DNA from: CAIYUC01 sp963682005 | Lineage (GTDB): Bacteria; Bacteroidota; Bacteroidia; Bacteroidales; FEN-979 | DNA length: 64,000 nt | Direction of reading: 5' to 3' | NCBI GenBank assembly: GCA_963682005.1 | Contig: OY820914.1 | Location: 3,844,001-3,908,000 of the forward strand | Shown: positions 23,106 through 31,512 of the stretch, in pieces | How positions within the stretch are numbered: position 1 is the stretch's first letter | Layout: each line of letters begins with the position of its first letter | Translations under genes and position numbers: made by a program | Notes under the pieces: model-generated | Databases searched by the model: none | What the model was told of the DNA's origin: nothing | What the model saw: only the letters and a program-made list of their open reading frames with translations

Positions 23106-24689
23106 TTATTTCACTACGATTTTCTGGTTTACAAAGCCATTTTCAACAGCTAACCTGAGGTTATAAACGCCTGACCTGAGATCAGAAACATTCAGGCTGA
23201 CTTTTTTTGCATCAGTTGACTGAACCTTAACGGTCTGGCCAACGAGATTGATAACCTGCACTTCCTTGATCCTGGATGATGATTCAATATTAAGAACATC
23301 CGTTGCAGGATTCGGGTAAACATTCACAGATACTGCTTCGGGTTCGTTCATACCAACACCGAAAACATGAATGTATCCGCTCTTTAATTTCGTGTTTGTT
23401 CCAAATTCACCGGTGCAAACCAATGTGACGTTGTATGTTCCGGGAATGCTGTAAGTGATTGCCGGGGGATTCTTCAGGGTTGAAGATTGAGGAGTTCCAC
23501 CCTGGAAGGTCCATGTATAGGTTGAGATACCACCCGTTGAAAGATTGGTAAAGGTTGCAGTTGAACCCGGACCGATCAGTGTATCGTTCGTTGTAAAATC
23601 AGCACTTACAGGTGCGAGTACAGAATTGAATTTCCACATGCCACCTGCACCGGTGTTGACAAATGCACCTGTCCAGGCTGTTGAGTCATTGTACCATGCG
23701 GTTGAAAGATATTGTGACCCTATGGTTTCGGTCATGTCACCAAAAGCGGCACAATCATTAAATGAATAGGTAATACCTGCAGCAGGTGTATCAACATCGG
23801 CTCCTGTTGTTACCCATGTACTTTCAGTTCCGGGAACATAAGCCATGTCATTCGAAAAATGATTTCCTGTCGGGGTAACAGCAGTCCAAGTGGTTCCGCC
23901 ATCGGTTGTTTTTGCGAGGTTACCAATCGTTGCACCTGCACTTTTATCCATTACGAAACCAACAGTTGCACTTCTGAAGAAAGGCATGATATAAATGGCA
24001 GACCAGTTAAGAACCGCTGATACTGTCCAGTTATGACCCTGGTCGGTTGATTTGTAAACGCGTCCTTTGTTCGTGCCAAACCACAATGTGTTACCAATTG
24101 CGGAATAATAACCAACAACTCCGAATTCACCTGAAACGGGGGCAGGAATCTGACCGCCCGGAACAAGAGTCCAGGTAGTTCCGCCATCCGTTGTGGTGTA
24201 CATTTCGAAATCTCCGTTGATCGGGTCACCCATGACCCAGCCATTGTTATCATCAAAGAAATGGATACAGTCAGGAAATGATGCAGCGTTTGTAAATAGT
24301 GCAGTAGCCTGTTTGGTCCAGGTTGTTCCCCCGTCTGATGTGTAGAAAACACCGCCATGGTTGCTCCCTGATCCCGGGTTATAGCAACATGCCCATGCAT
24401 TGAAACCGTCTGTTGCTACAATATTTGCAATAGAAAGACCGGTAGCACCCGTAACAGAACCCCCTGTCCAGAGAGTACCGCCATTGGTTGTTTTACAAAA
24501 ATCATTACAAGCAGCGGTTGGTGTTACTCCGTCATAAGCTGCTCCCCAAACAACATTTGCATCAACAGCATATATATCCGTGATGCCTCTTGAATCAGCT
24601 AATCCGCTGTATTGTTCCACCCACAGCTGTGCGAATGAGCCTAACGTTAACGCCAAAATGGCAACTAAAGAAAGTAATGTTCTCTTCAT
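23106..24689 (-). CDS. YCF48/BNR-like beta-propeller protein with PKD domain and T9SS sorting domain (paralogue 2)
   Basis: 527 residues with the same domain order as its neighbour at 21384: signal peptide (MKRTLLSLVAILALTLGSFA), YCF48/BNR-like propeller with TTNGGTLWTGG and TSDGGTTWTK repeats, PKD domain (TFTNLSTGGISTYTWTFQGG) and type A sorting domain (VYPNPATDVLNIESSS). The PKD and sorting domains are nearly identical between the two, while the propellers are more diverged, suggesting ligand-side diversification or gene conversion of the C-terminal half. Exported by T9SS by inference from the sorting domain. Confidence 0.9.
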   Translation of the reverse strand: MKRTLLSLVAILALTLGSFAQLWVEQYSGLADSRGITDIYAVDANVVWGAAYDGVTPTAACNDFCKTTNGGTLWTGGSVTGATGLSIANIVATDGFNAWACCYNPGSGSNHGGVFYTSDGGTTWTKQATALFTNAASFPDCIHFFDDNNGWVMGDPINGDFEMYTTTDGGTTWTLVPGGQIPAPVSGEFGVVGYYSAIGNTLWFGTNKGRVYKSTDQGHNWTVSAVLNWSAIYIMPFFRSATVGFVMDKSAGATIGNLAKTTDGGTTWTAVTPTGNHFSNDMAYVPGTESTWVTTGADVDTPAAGITYSFNDCAAFGDMTETIGSQYLSTAWYNDSTAWTGAFVNTGAGGMWKFNSVLAPVSADFTTNDTLIGPGSTATFTNLSTGGISTYTWTFQGGTPQSSTLKNPPAITYSIPGTYNVTLVCTGEFGTNTKLKSGYIHVFGVGMNEPEAVSVNVYPNPATDVLNIESSSRIKEVQVINLVGQTVKVQSTDAKKVSLNVSDLRSGVYNLRLAVENGFVNQKIVVK

Positions 24690-24725
24690 GACATAATTGA
24701 TTTTAGTGAATAATTAATGTTTGCA

Positions 24726-24733
24726 CAAACCTA
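24726..24733 (-). promoter_or_regulatory. -7 promoter element (TAGGTTTG)
   Basis: TAnnTTTG match on the minus strand, 36 bp upstream of the paralogue 2 start. Confidence 0.45.
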
Positions 24734-24868
24734 CATGATTTTTTTCAATTAGACAAAATTGTTTATCAAAAATATTTGACAAAACCTCCTGTCTTCATTC
24801 ACGTATTGAGAAGGTAAAGATACGAATTATTTTACCTGTTGGATATGAATCCCCTTGCATTAAATTGT

Positions 24869-24876
24869 TAATTTTG
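24869..24876 (+). promoter_or_regulatory. -7 promoter element (TAATTTTG) for ffh
   Basis: TAnnTTTG match about 86 bp upstream of the ffh ATG, in the divergent gap. No good -33 element was seen. Confidence 0.4.
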
Positions 24877-24962
24877 CACGGCTTAACGTACGCCGATCAT
24901 TTAAGGTGTTGATTCGGAAAACATTATATATTTATCAATGTTAATAAAACAATAGGAAAATT

Positions 24963-26300
24963 ATGTTTGAAGGACTATCTGACAAACTGGACAGGGCTTT
25001 TAAAGTACTCAAAGGCCATGGCCACATCTCGGAGATCAATGTGGCTGAAACCCTCAAGGATGTCAGGAAAGCATTGCTTGACGCCGATGTCAGCTTCAAG
25101 ATCGCAAAACAATTTACAGACCAGGTCAAGGACAAAGCCATCGGTGAGAATGTTTTGACTTCTGTTTCTCCCGGCCAGTTGATGGTCAAGATCGTGCATG
25201 ATGAACTTGCCATTCTCATGGGTGGCGAAAAAGCAGAAGTCAACCTGAAAGGCGATCCTGCCATCATACTTATCGCCGGCTTACAGGGATCCGGGAAAAC
25301 CACATTCTCGGCAAAACTCGCCAACTACCTGAAAACAAAGAAAGGCCGGAAACCATTGCTTGTTGCGGGTGACGTATACCGTCCTGCGGCTATTGATCAG
25401 TTAAAGGTTCTTGGAGAACAGATACAGACTGAAGTTTTTACCGAGGAAGGCAGCAAGGAGCCGGTTAAGATAGCCAAACATGCGATCAGCTATGCAAAAG
25501 AGAATGGTTATAATATTGTAATCATCGATACAGCAGGGCGTCTGGCAATTGATGAGGAAATGATGGATGAGATCGCTTCCATTAAAAAAACGGTCAACCC
25601 GCATGAAACGTTATTCGTGGTTGATTCTATGACCGGCCAGGATGCTGTCAACACGGCAAAAGCATTTAACGACAGGCTCGATTTCGACGGTGTCGTCCTG
25701 ACGAAACTCGATGGTGACACAAGGGGAGGAGCAGCTCTGACGATAAAAGCTGTGGTGAACAAGCCGATAAAATTTGTCGGGATCGGTGAAAAAATGGAAG
25801 CCATCGACATTTTCTACCCCGAAAGAATGGCCGATCGTATCCTTGGGATGGGGGATATCGTTTCCCTTGTAGAAAAGGCACAGGAACAGTATGATGAGGT
25901 AGAAGCTCAAAAACTTCAGAAAAAGATTGCCAAGAACCAGTTCAATTTTGATGATTTCCTTTCACAGATCAAACAGATCAAAAAGATGGGAAATGTCAAA
26001 GACCTGATCGGGATGCTTCCCGGAATGGGGAAAGCATTGCAGAATGTGGATATCGGCGATGATGCCTTCAAGAGCATTGAGGCCATTATCCATTCCATGA
26101 CCCCTGAGGAACGTGAAAATCCGGTCATCATCAATGGAAGCAGGCGGAAAAGGATTGCCTCAGGAAGCGGAACGACCATCCAGGAAGTGAACAGGCTGAT
26201 AAAGCAATTTGACGACACGCGACGGATGATGAAAATGGTTACTACCAATAAAGGCCGCGGAATGATGAATATGATGAGAAATATCAAACGCGCTAATTAA
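24963..26300 (+). CDS. ffh: Signal recognition particle protein
   Basis: 445 residues. The SRP GTPase binds signal sequences of nascent membrane proteins and delivers them to FtsY/SecYEG. N-domain 1-90, G-domain with GLQGSGKTT at 106-114, DVYRPAAIDQL, DTAGRL and TKLDGDTRGGA, and a methionine-rich C-terminal M-domain (QIKKMGNVKDLIGMLPGM, RRMMKMVTTNKGRGMMNMM). Start is the only reasonable ATG. First gene of an ffh-folD-queE cluster (8-bp gap to folD). Confidence 0.98.
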   Translation: MFEGLSDKLDRAFKVLKGHGHISEINVAETLKDVRKALLDADVSFKIAKQFTDQVKDKAIGENVLTSVSPGQLMVKIVHDELAILMGGEKAEVNLKGDPAIILIAGLQGSGKTTFSAKLANYLKTKKGRKPLLVAGDVYRPAAIDQLKVLGEQIQTEVFTEEGSKEPVKIAKHAISYAKENGYNIVIIDTAGRLAIDEEMMDEIASIKKTVNPHETLFVVDSMTGQDAVNTAKAFNDRLDFDGVVLTKLDGDTRGGAALTIKAVVNKPIKFVGIGEKMEAIDIFYPERMADRILGMGDIVSLVEKAQEQYDEVEAQKLQKKIAKNQFNFDDFLSQIKQIKKMGNVKDLIGMLPGMGKALQNVDIGDDAFKSIEAIIHSMTPEERENPVIINGSRRKRIASGSGTTIQEVNRLIKQFDDTRRMMKMVTTNKGRGMMNMMRNIKRAN

Positions 26301-26308
26301 CAATACAT

Positions 26309-27193
26309 ATGAAACTACTTGACGGAAAGCTGATCGCCGACCAGATAAAATCGGAAATCGCGCATGAGGTGAAGGAGAATATGCTTGAAAAGGGCAAAGA
26401 TGCCCCTCACCTGGCCGCTGTTCTTGTGGGGGAGGACCCGGCCAGCATGACATATGTTCACTCCAAGGAAAAAGCGTGTAAGGATGTTGGCTTCATCTCT
26501 TCCGTTTACAAATATCCGGAAACAATATCTGAGAAAAATTTACTGGAGGTTGTCGATTTTCTCAATAAGGATGATGAAATAGACGGCTTTATTGTTCAGT
26601 TACCCCTGCCAAAGCATATTGACGAGCGGGCGATCATTGAACGCATCAACCCTGCCAAGGATGTTGATGGTTTTCATCCTGTCAATATCGGGAGAATGGT
26701 GCTGAACATGCCATCTTACCTGCCTGCCACACCCTTTGGCATATTAACACTCATGGAACGGTATGAAATTGAGACAGAAGGGAAAAATTGCGTCGTTCTC
26801 GGACGCAGCCATATTGTGGGTACTCCGATCAGCATCCTTCTTTCACGTAAAGCAAAAACAGGGAATGCCACAGTAACCCTCTGCCACAGTTTTTCCAAAG
26901 AAATTGCAGAAATTACATCCAGAGCCGACATACTGATCGTCGCTATGGGGCGCATCGGATCGGTAACCGCCGATATGGTCAAACAAGATGCTGTTGTCAT
27001 CGATGTTGGTATGCACAGAGTCCCATCAGAACAAACCAAATCAGGATACAAGTTGAGAGGCGATGTTGATTTTGACGAGGTCGCGAAAAAATGTAGTTTC
27101 ATTACACCTGTCCCGGGCGGAATAGGTTTGATGACCATCGTTTCCCTTCTGCAAAATACACTGAAAGCAGCCCGGAAAGAAATTAAATTCTGA
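26309..27193 (+). CDS. folD: Bifunctional methylenetetrahydrofolate dehydrogenase/cyclohydrolase
   Basis: 294 residues, normal length. It interconverts 5,10-methylene-, 5,10-methenyl- and 10-formyl-tetrahydrofolate in the cytoplasm. The catalytic Tyr-x3-Lys is in TYVHSKEKACKDVGF, the Rossmann NADP site in VVLGRSHIVGTPISILL, and the C-terminal signature reads TPVPGGIGLMTI (Leu where Pro is usual). It lies between ffh and queE with very short spacers, so is probably cotranscribed. Confidence 0.97.
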   Translation: MKLLDGKLIADQIKSEIAHEVKENMLEKGKDAPHLAAVLVGEDPASMTYVHSKEKACKDVGFISSVYKYPETISEKNLLEVVDFLNKDDEIDGFIVQLPLPKHIDERAIIERINPAKDVDGFHPVNIGRMVLNMPSYLPATPFGILTLMERYEIETEGKNCVVLGRSHIVGTPISILLSRKAKTGNATVTLCHSFSKEIAEITSRADILIVAMGRIGSVTADMVKQDAVVIDVGMHRVPSEQTKSGYKLRGDVDFDEVAKKCSFITPVPGGIGLMTIVSLLQNTLKAARKEIKF

Positions 27194-27197
27194 CGTC

Positions 27198-27830
27198 TTG
27201 AACACAGAACAGGAACAATTGCTTAACGAGGGTAAGTTATTACCTATCCTTGAAGAATTCTATTCCCTGCAGGGGGAGGGATTTCATGCGGGTGAGGCAG
27301 CTTATTTTGCCAGGATCGGCGGATGTGACGTGGGATGTCACTGGTGCGATGCGAAAGAATCCTGGAATGCAGCATCATGTCCGCCTGTTCGTTCCGACCA
27401 GATCATTGAGAATGCTTCTCGTTATCCGGCACAGGCAATCGTTATTACAGGAGGAGAGCCATTGCTGTATAACCTTGATTACCTTACACAAGGGTTGCGT
27501 GATAAAGGCATCCGGATTTATCTTGAAACCTCCGGTTCCTCCCCGCTAACCGGCAGCTTTGATTGGATATGCCTTTCACCAAAGAAAGAAAGCCCCCCCC
27601 TGATGGAAATTTATCCGCTCGCACAAGAACTGAAAGTAATTATCGAAGACCTGAAAGATTTCGACTGGGCCGAGGAAAATGCTGCATTCGTCAATGAAAC
27701 ATGCCATCTGTTTCTTCAGCCTGAATGGAGTGTCAGTGAAATGGTCATGCCCATCATCGTAAAATACATCCAGGCACATCCAAGGTGGAGAATGTCGCTG
27801 CAGAGCCATAAATACATGAGGATTCCGTAG
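27198..27830 (+). CDS. queE: 7-carboxy-7-deazaguanine synthase (radical SAM)
   Basis: 210 residues. Radical SAM enzyme making 7-carboxy-7-deazaguanine on the route to queuosine. The 4Fe-4S motif is C43-x3-C47-x2-C50 in GGCDVGCHWCDAKESWN, preceded by the family motif EEFYSLQGEGFHAGEAAYF and followed by the SAM-binding VITGGEPLLYN. No ATG exists upstream of the conserved region; TTG at 27198, four bases after the folD stop, is the most likely start. Third gene of the ffh-folD-queE run. Confidence 0.93.
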   Translation: MNTEQEQLLNEGKLLPILEEFYSLQGEGFHAGEAAYFARIGGCDVGCHWCDAKESWNAASCPPVRSDQIIENASRYPAQAIVITGGEPLLYNLDYLTQGLRDKGIRIYLETSGSSPLTGSFDWICLSPKKESPPLMEIYPLAQELKVIIEDLKDFDWAEENAAFVNETCHLFLQPEWSVSEMVMPIIVKYIQAHPRWRMSLQSHKYMRIP

Positions 27831-27856
27831 GAAAGTCAAATGTCAATTAATCTTTA

Positions 27857-27954
27857 CATCCAGCATCCAGCATCAATTTTTAATCATCCGTCACCCATGA
27901 ACTCCAGGATAATCCTGATCATATTCCTCATTCTTCACTCTTCATTCTTCATTT
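27857..27954. repeat. Heptamer array spanning a start codon and signal peptide (CATCCAG / TTCATTC)
   Basis: CATCCAG x2, CATCAAT, TTTTAAT, CATCCGT, CACCCAT (the last overlapping the ATG at 27897). After three non-repeat heptads the same 7-bp phase continues as CATATTC, CTCATTC, TTCACTC, TTCATTC, TTCATTT, which encode the signal-peptide core of the PorE-like protein. Confidence 0.8.
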
Positions 27955-29846
27955 CTGTATACGGTCAGACCAGGCCTTTATCGACAAGATCAAAGAAAGC
28001 AGAGAAATTGTTCGGCCTTGCAGCAGATGCATATAACCTCAGGGATTATGACAAAGCAAAGAAGTCGCTGAACAAGGCGGTGGAGGAGGACCCGCTTTTT
28101 ATTGAGGCTTATGTTCTGCGCGGAGATATCTATTCCGATGAAAGGAATTATCCCGATGCCATCACATCCTATAAAAAGGCACTTGAGGTGAATCCGGATT
28201 ATTCATTCACACTATATTATATTGTTGCAAACCTGGAACTGACCTACGGAAGATACAGCGATGCAAAAACCGACTACCTGAAATTTCTGGCTTATCCATC
28301 GATTCCTCCCGAAAAAAGGGAAAAGGCAACGGTAAACCTGGCTCTGTGTGAATTCGGGATCCAGGCGGTCTCCCATCCGGTCCCTTTTGATCCTGTCAAT
28401 CTTGGCGATAGCATCAATACACAGGTGGATGAGTATGTCAATGCCATTACTGCAGATGAACAGGCTCTCTTTTTTACCCGGAAACTGCCAAAGAACGCAC
28501 AAACAATTGATCAGAACAATGAATACGAAGAGGATTTTTTCATTTCAAAAAGGAAAGACAGCACCTGGCTCAGGGCAAGGAATCTGGGTCCGCCGATAAA
28601 CACGCATGGGAACGAAGGCGCCTTGTGCATTTCCCCGGATGGAAGTTACCTCTTCTTTGCCGCCTGTAACCGCTCCGATGGCTATGGAAGCTGCGATCTC
28701 TATTGGTCCAAAAAGACCGGGAATGATTGGTCGATACCGGAGAATTTGGGCCCCCAGGTAAATTCAAAGTACTGGGACTCCCAGCCCTCATTCTCCTCCG
28801 ATGGAAAAACATTGTATTTTGCCAGCAAGAGGAGTGGTGGAAAAGGGAGTTCGGATATCTGGAAATCGGTTCTTCAACCTGACGGCCAGTGGAATGATCC
28901 GGTGAACCTTGGCGATTCGATCAATTCGAAGCTGGAAGAAATGGCTCCATTCATTCATCCGGATGATCAGACCCTTTACTTTTCTTCGCACGGCCATCCG
29001 GGAATGGGAGGGCTTGACCTTTATTACTCCCGGAAAAATCCGGATGGTAACTGGGGAAAGCCGGTCAACATGGGATATCCCATCAATACTTATGCAGATG
29101 AGATCACCCTGATCGTTAACCCGAAAGGAGAGCTTGCCTATATCTCATCGGATAAATTTGGTGGAAAGGGGAAACAGGATGTCTATTCATTCAAGCTTTA
29201 CAAAGAAGCAAGGCCGATCCAGGTCACCTACCTGAAAGGGATCGTATTCAACAGGGAAACGCTTCAGAAACTCGAAGCCAGGTTTGAACTCATCGATCTT
29301 GAGACCGGGAAAACGGTGATTGAATCAAGGTCCGATCCGCTGACAGGCGAATTCCTCGTTTCATTACCCGTAAGCAGGAATTATGCGCTGAATGTCTCAA
29401 AGCCCGGGTACCTTTTCTATTCGGATAATTTTTCGCTCGCGGGAGAAAGCTCAAGACTGAAGCCATATGTTAAGGATATCCCGCTGCAGGAAGTGAAAGT
29501 CGGACAAACCGTCGTTTTAAAAAATATTTTCTTTGATACGGATAAATTCGAACTGAAGGAGGAATCAAAGATTGAACTCGGGAAACTGACAGAACTGCTG
29601 GTAAAAAATCCAAAGATGCACATTGAGCTTAGCGGTCATACTGATAATATAGGCAGTGCTGATCACAACCTTACTTTATCAAGAAACCGTGCACAAGCAG
29701 TTTACGATTATCTGGTCGCAAAGGGAATTTCTTCCGACCGGCTTTCTTACCAGGGGTACGGTTTCAACAGGCCCATCGATACAAACGACACGGAACAGGG
29801 ACGGGCTAACAACCGCCGTACTGAGTTCAAGGTGATCGGGAATTAG
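27897..29846 (+). CDS. PorE-like TPR / beta-propeller / CRD / OmpA-domain envelope protein
   Basis: 649 residues. Signal peptide 1-23 (MNSRIILIIFLILHSSFF, cleavage near VYG/Q); TPR repeats about 30-130 (DAYNLRDYDKAKKSLNKAVE, then DAITSYKKALEVNPDY); WD40-like PD40 propeller about 165-410 with recurring SPDGSYLFFAA, SSDGKTLYFASKR and HPDDQTLYFSS; a carboxypeptidase-regulatory-like domain about 420-510; and a C-terminal OmpA peptidoglycan-binding domain (HIELSGHTDNIG, NRAQAVYDYLV, GRANNRRTEFKV). This is the domain order of PorE, a T9SS-associated peptidoglycan-binding lipoprotein of Porphyromonas, but there is no lipobox and many paralogues share the layout, so the specific role is inference. 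ATG 27897 is preferred over 27840. Confidence 0.85.
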   Translation: MNSRIILIIFLILHSSFFISVYGQTRPLSTRSKKAEKLFGLAADAYNLRDYDKAKKSLNKAVEEDPLFIEAYVLRGDIYSDERNYPDAITSYKKALEVNPDYSFTLYYIVANLELTYGRYSDAKTDYLKFLAYPSIPPEKREKATVNLALCEFGIQAVSHPVPFDPVNLGDSINTQVDEYVNAITADEQALFFTRKLPKNAQTIDQNNEYEEDFFISKRKDSTWLRARNLGPPINTHGNEGALCISPDGSYLFFAACNRSDGYGSCDLYWSKKTGNDWSIPENLGPQVNSKYWDSQPSFSSDGKTLYFASKRSGGKGSSDIWKSVLQPDGQWNDPVNLGDSINSKLEEMAPFIHPDDQTLYFSSHGHPGMGGLDLYYSRKNPDGNWGKPVNMGYPINTYADEITLIVNPKGELAYISSDKFGGKGKQDVYSFKLYKEARPIQVTYLKGIVFNRETLQKLEARFELIDLETGKTVIESRSDPLTGEFLVSLPVSRNYALNVSKPGYLFYSDNFSLAGESSRLKPYVKDIPLQEVKVGQTVVLKNIFFDTDKFELKEESKIELGKLTELLVKNPKMHIELSGHTDNIGSADHNLTLSRNRAQAVYDYLVAKGISSDRLSYQGYGFNRPIDTNDTEQGRANNRRTEFKVIGN

Positions 29847-29865
29847 AGGTACTGCAGGTTACAGG

Positions 29866-29904
29866 CTTTCTTCCAACGTCATTCCCGCGAAAGCGGGAAC
29901 AGGC
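29866..29904 (-). repeat. REP-like palindromic element, copy 2 (inverted)
   Basis: On the minus strand reads GCCTGTTCCCGCTTTCGCGG then GAATGACG; stem TTCCCGC/GCGGGAA at 29882-29899. It is joined directly to a heptamer array. Confidence 0.9.
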
Positions 29905-29977
29905 CTCAGGCTTCGTGCTACGAGCTACGAGCTCTATCCTCCATCCTCTGACCTCCGACCTCCAACCTCCGACCTCC
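29901..29977. repeat. Heptamer array (AGGCTTC / GAGCTAC / GACCTCC, 11 units)
   Basis: Eleven contiguous 7-bp units with the word drifting AGGCCTC, AGGCTTC, GTGCTAC, GAGCTAC, GAGCTCT, ATCCTCC, ATCCTCT, GACCTCC x2, AACCTCC, GACCTCC. Together with REP copy 2 it fills most of the gap after the PorE-like gene. Confidence 0.92.
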
Positions 29978-30106
29978 TAATAAACACATTCAGAATATCC
30001 TGATACAAGAGGAATACCCAAAATTTCCTGAACATTATTTGACTTTTGCTTCTTGTTATCATATCTTTATGGGGTAAATAGATAATCACCAGAAAACAAT
30101 CATCCT

Positions 30107-31336
30107 ATGAAGACAATTTTTTGGCATCCAGGCAAGATTGCTTGCATTTCATGTTTATTGTGTTTAAACCTGGTTCTGATATTGCGAGGACCCGCCAACG
30201 CGCAAACGGGGGTATTGATCAGCGATGACCCGTCGGGAATCCCTAACCCGAAAGCTGCTTTGGAAGTAAGGTCAACAAACCAGGGAATCCTGATCCCGCG
30301 TATTTCCATTATTGCCTTACCTCAGCTGATGTTCACCCAGGGGCTCCTGGTTTACGTATATGACGGTAGTGAACCGGGGTTCTGGTACAACGATGGTCTT
30401 GGCTGGATGAAAATTCTGAGATCCGGCGATGCAAAATGGTCCGGGAGCCCTGATATATCCTATACTGGCGGGAAAGTCGGCATTGGAACGTCCGGTCCCT
30501 CCTCAAGTCTTGATGTCGAGTTTTGGAATTCATTATCAGATGGAATAGATATCAACAATTCTGGTACAGGCGATCCGGTTTTAAACTTTCAGCTTGGCGG
30601 AACCACCAAATATACCCTGGGGATTGATAATTCAGATGCGGACAAGTTCAAGATCGGAGGTAGTGCTCTGGCCACCAGCCCCAAAATGACGATCACCGAA
30701 TCAGGCGATATGGGGATAGGCACCGAATCTCCTTCAGCAAGAATTGATGTTGAAAGTTCCGATGCCGCAGCAACAAACATTGATATAAATAATACCGGGA
30801 GTACCGGCGATCCTCAGATACGGTACCAGGTAGGGGGAGTAACAAAATTTGCGGTAGGGGTGGATAACTCCGACGGGGGGAAATTCAAAATCGGGTCAAC
30901 AAATGTTTCAACATCGACTAAAATGACGGTAACAGCTGCAGGTGAAGTCGGGGTTGGAACAGAAACCCCATCTGCAAACTTCCAGGTAAACGGGAGTGTT
31001 AAAATGTTCGGACCATGGGTTACAGGCAGCATATCAGGACAAGATTACCAGGCTGCAACAGATGGATTTGTCGTTGCCGGATTGATCATAACCAGCGGAG
31101 AAACAATTGCAGCCAATGCCACCCTGACAGGGTACACCAGTTCCGCTTCCCATCCGGTAACGATCAGGGGTCTGGCTTGTGTGCGAAGAGAACCAAACAT
31201 CACATTTAACCTGCAGGAGAGTTTTACTATGCCCGTAAGAAAAGGCGATTACTGGAGGGTTGAATTCGGTTCACAGGGTACAGGAACTTATGGTTATTCG
31301 ATAGACTGGATCCCTTTTGGGACCAACAACCCATAG
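30107..31336 (+). CDS. Secreted tail-fibre-like repeat protein, hypothetical
   Basis: 409 residues. Signal peptide 1-33 (cleavage near ANA/Q). Residues about 120-290 contain repeats of roughly 65 residues, each with a DPxxxFQLGGTTKYTLGID-like segment, a (D/G)KFKIGGS-like segment and a VGIGT-P turn (GKVGIGTSGPSSSLDVE, GDMGIGTESPSARIDVE, GEVGVGTETPSANFQVN). VGIGT-type repeats with xxSKMTVT segments are common in exported Bacteroidota proteins and resemble tail-fibre or trimeric-adhesin stems. The C-terminal about 100 residues may be a head domain. No T9SS sorting domain. Function unknown; likely surface or extracellular. Confidence 0.7.
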   Translation: MKTIFWHPGKIACISCLLCLNLVLILRGPANAQTGVLISDDPSGIPNPKAALEVRSTNQGILIPRISIIALPQLMFTQGLLVYVYDGSEPGFWYNDGLGWMKILRSGDAKWSGSPDISYTGGKVGIGTSGPSSSLDVEFWNSLSDGIDINNSGTGDPVLNFQLGGTTKYTLGIDNSDADKFKIGGSALATSPKMTITESGDMGIGTESPSARIDVESSDAAATNIDINNTGSTGDPQIRYQVGGVTKFAVGVDNSDGGKFKIGSTNVSTSTKMTVTAAGEVGVGTETPSANFQVNGSVKMFGPWVTGSISGQDYQAATDGFVVAGLIITSGETIAANATLTGYTSSASHPVTIRGLACVRREPNITFNLQESFTMPVRKGDYWRVEFGSQGTGTYGYSIDWIPFGTNNP

Positions 31337-31367
31337 CTTAAGGCAAATTGGTGGACTAAAACCTCTA

Positions 31368-31441
31368 GCCTGTAGCCTGTTCCCGCTTTCGCGGGAATGA
31401 TGGCAAATGGAAAGCCTGCAGCCTGTAGCCTGTAGCTTGAA
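31368..31441. repeat. Heptamer array (GCCTGTA) interrupted by a REP-like palindrome
   Basis: GCCTGTA, GCCTGTT, REP-like element, then GCCTGCA, GCCTGTA x2, GCTTGAA. Organised just like the array at 16301-16374. Confidence 0.9.
31375..31413 (+). repeat. REP-like palindromic element, copy 3
   Basis: GCCTGTTCCCGCTTTCGCGG followed by GAATGATGGCAAATGGAAA; stem at 31380-31397. Differs from copy 1 at only a few bases outside the palindrome. Confidence 0.9.
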
Positions 31442-31457
31442 ATATTTCCCAAAGTAC

Positions 31458-31488
31458 TTGTTTCTATCAACATAAATAGGTACCTTTG
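31458..31488 (+). promoter_or_regulatory. Promoter (TTG-N20-TACCTTTG) of the thrS-infC-rpmI-rplT operon
   Basis: TTG at 31458-31460 and TACCTTTG at 31481-31488 match the Bacteroidota -33/-7 pair; 24 bp to the thrS ATG. Confidence 0.65.
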
Positions 31489-31512
31489 CACCCCAAAATT
31501 TCAGGATACAGG

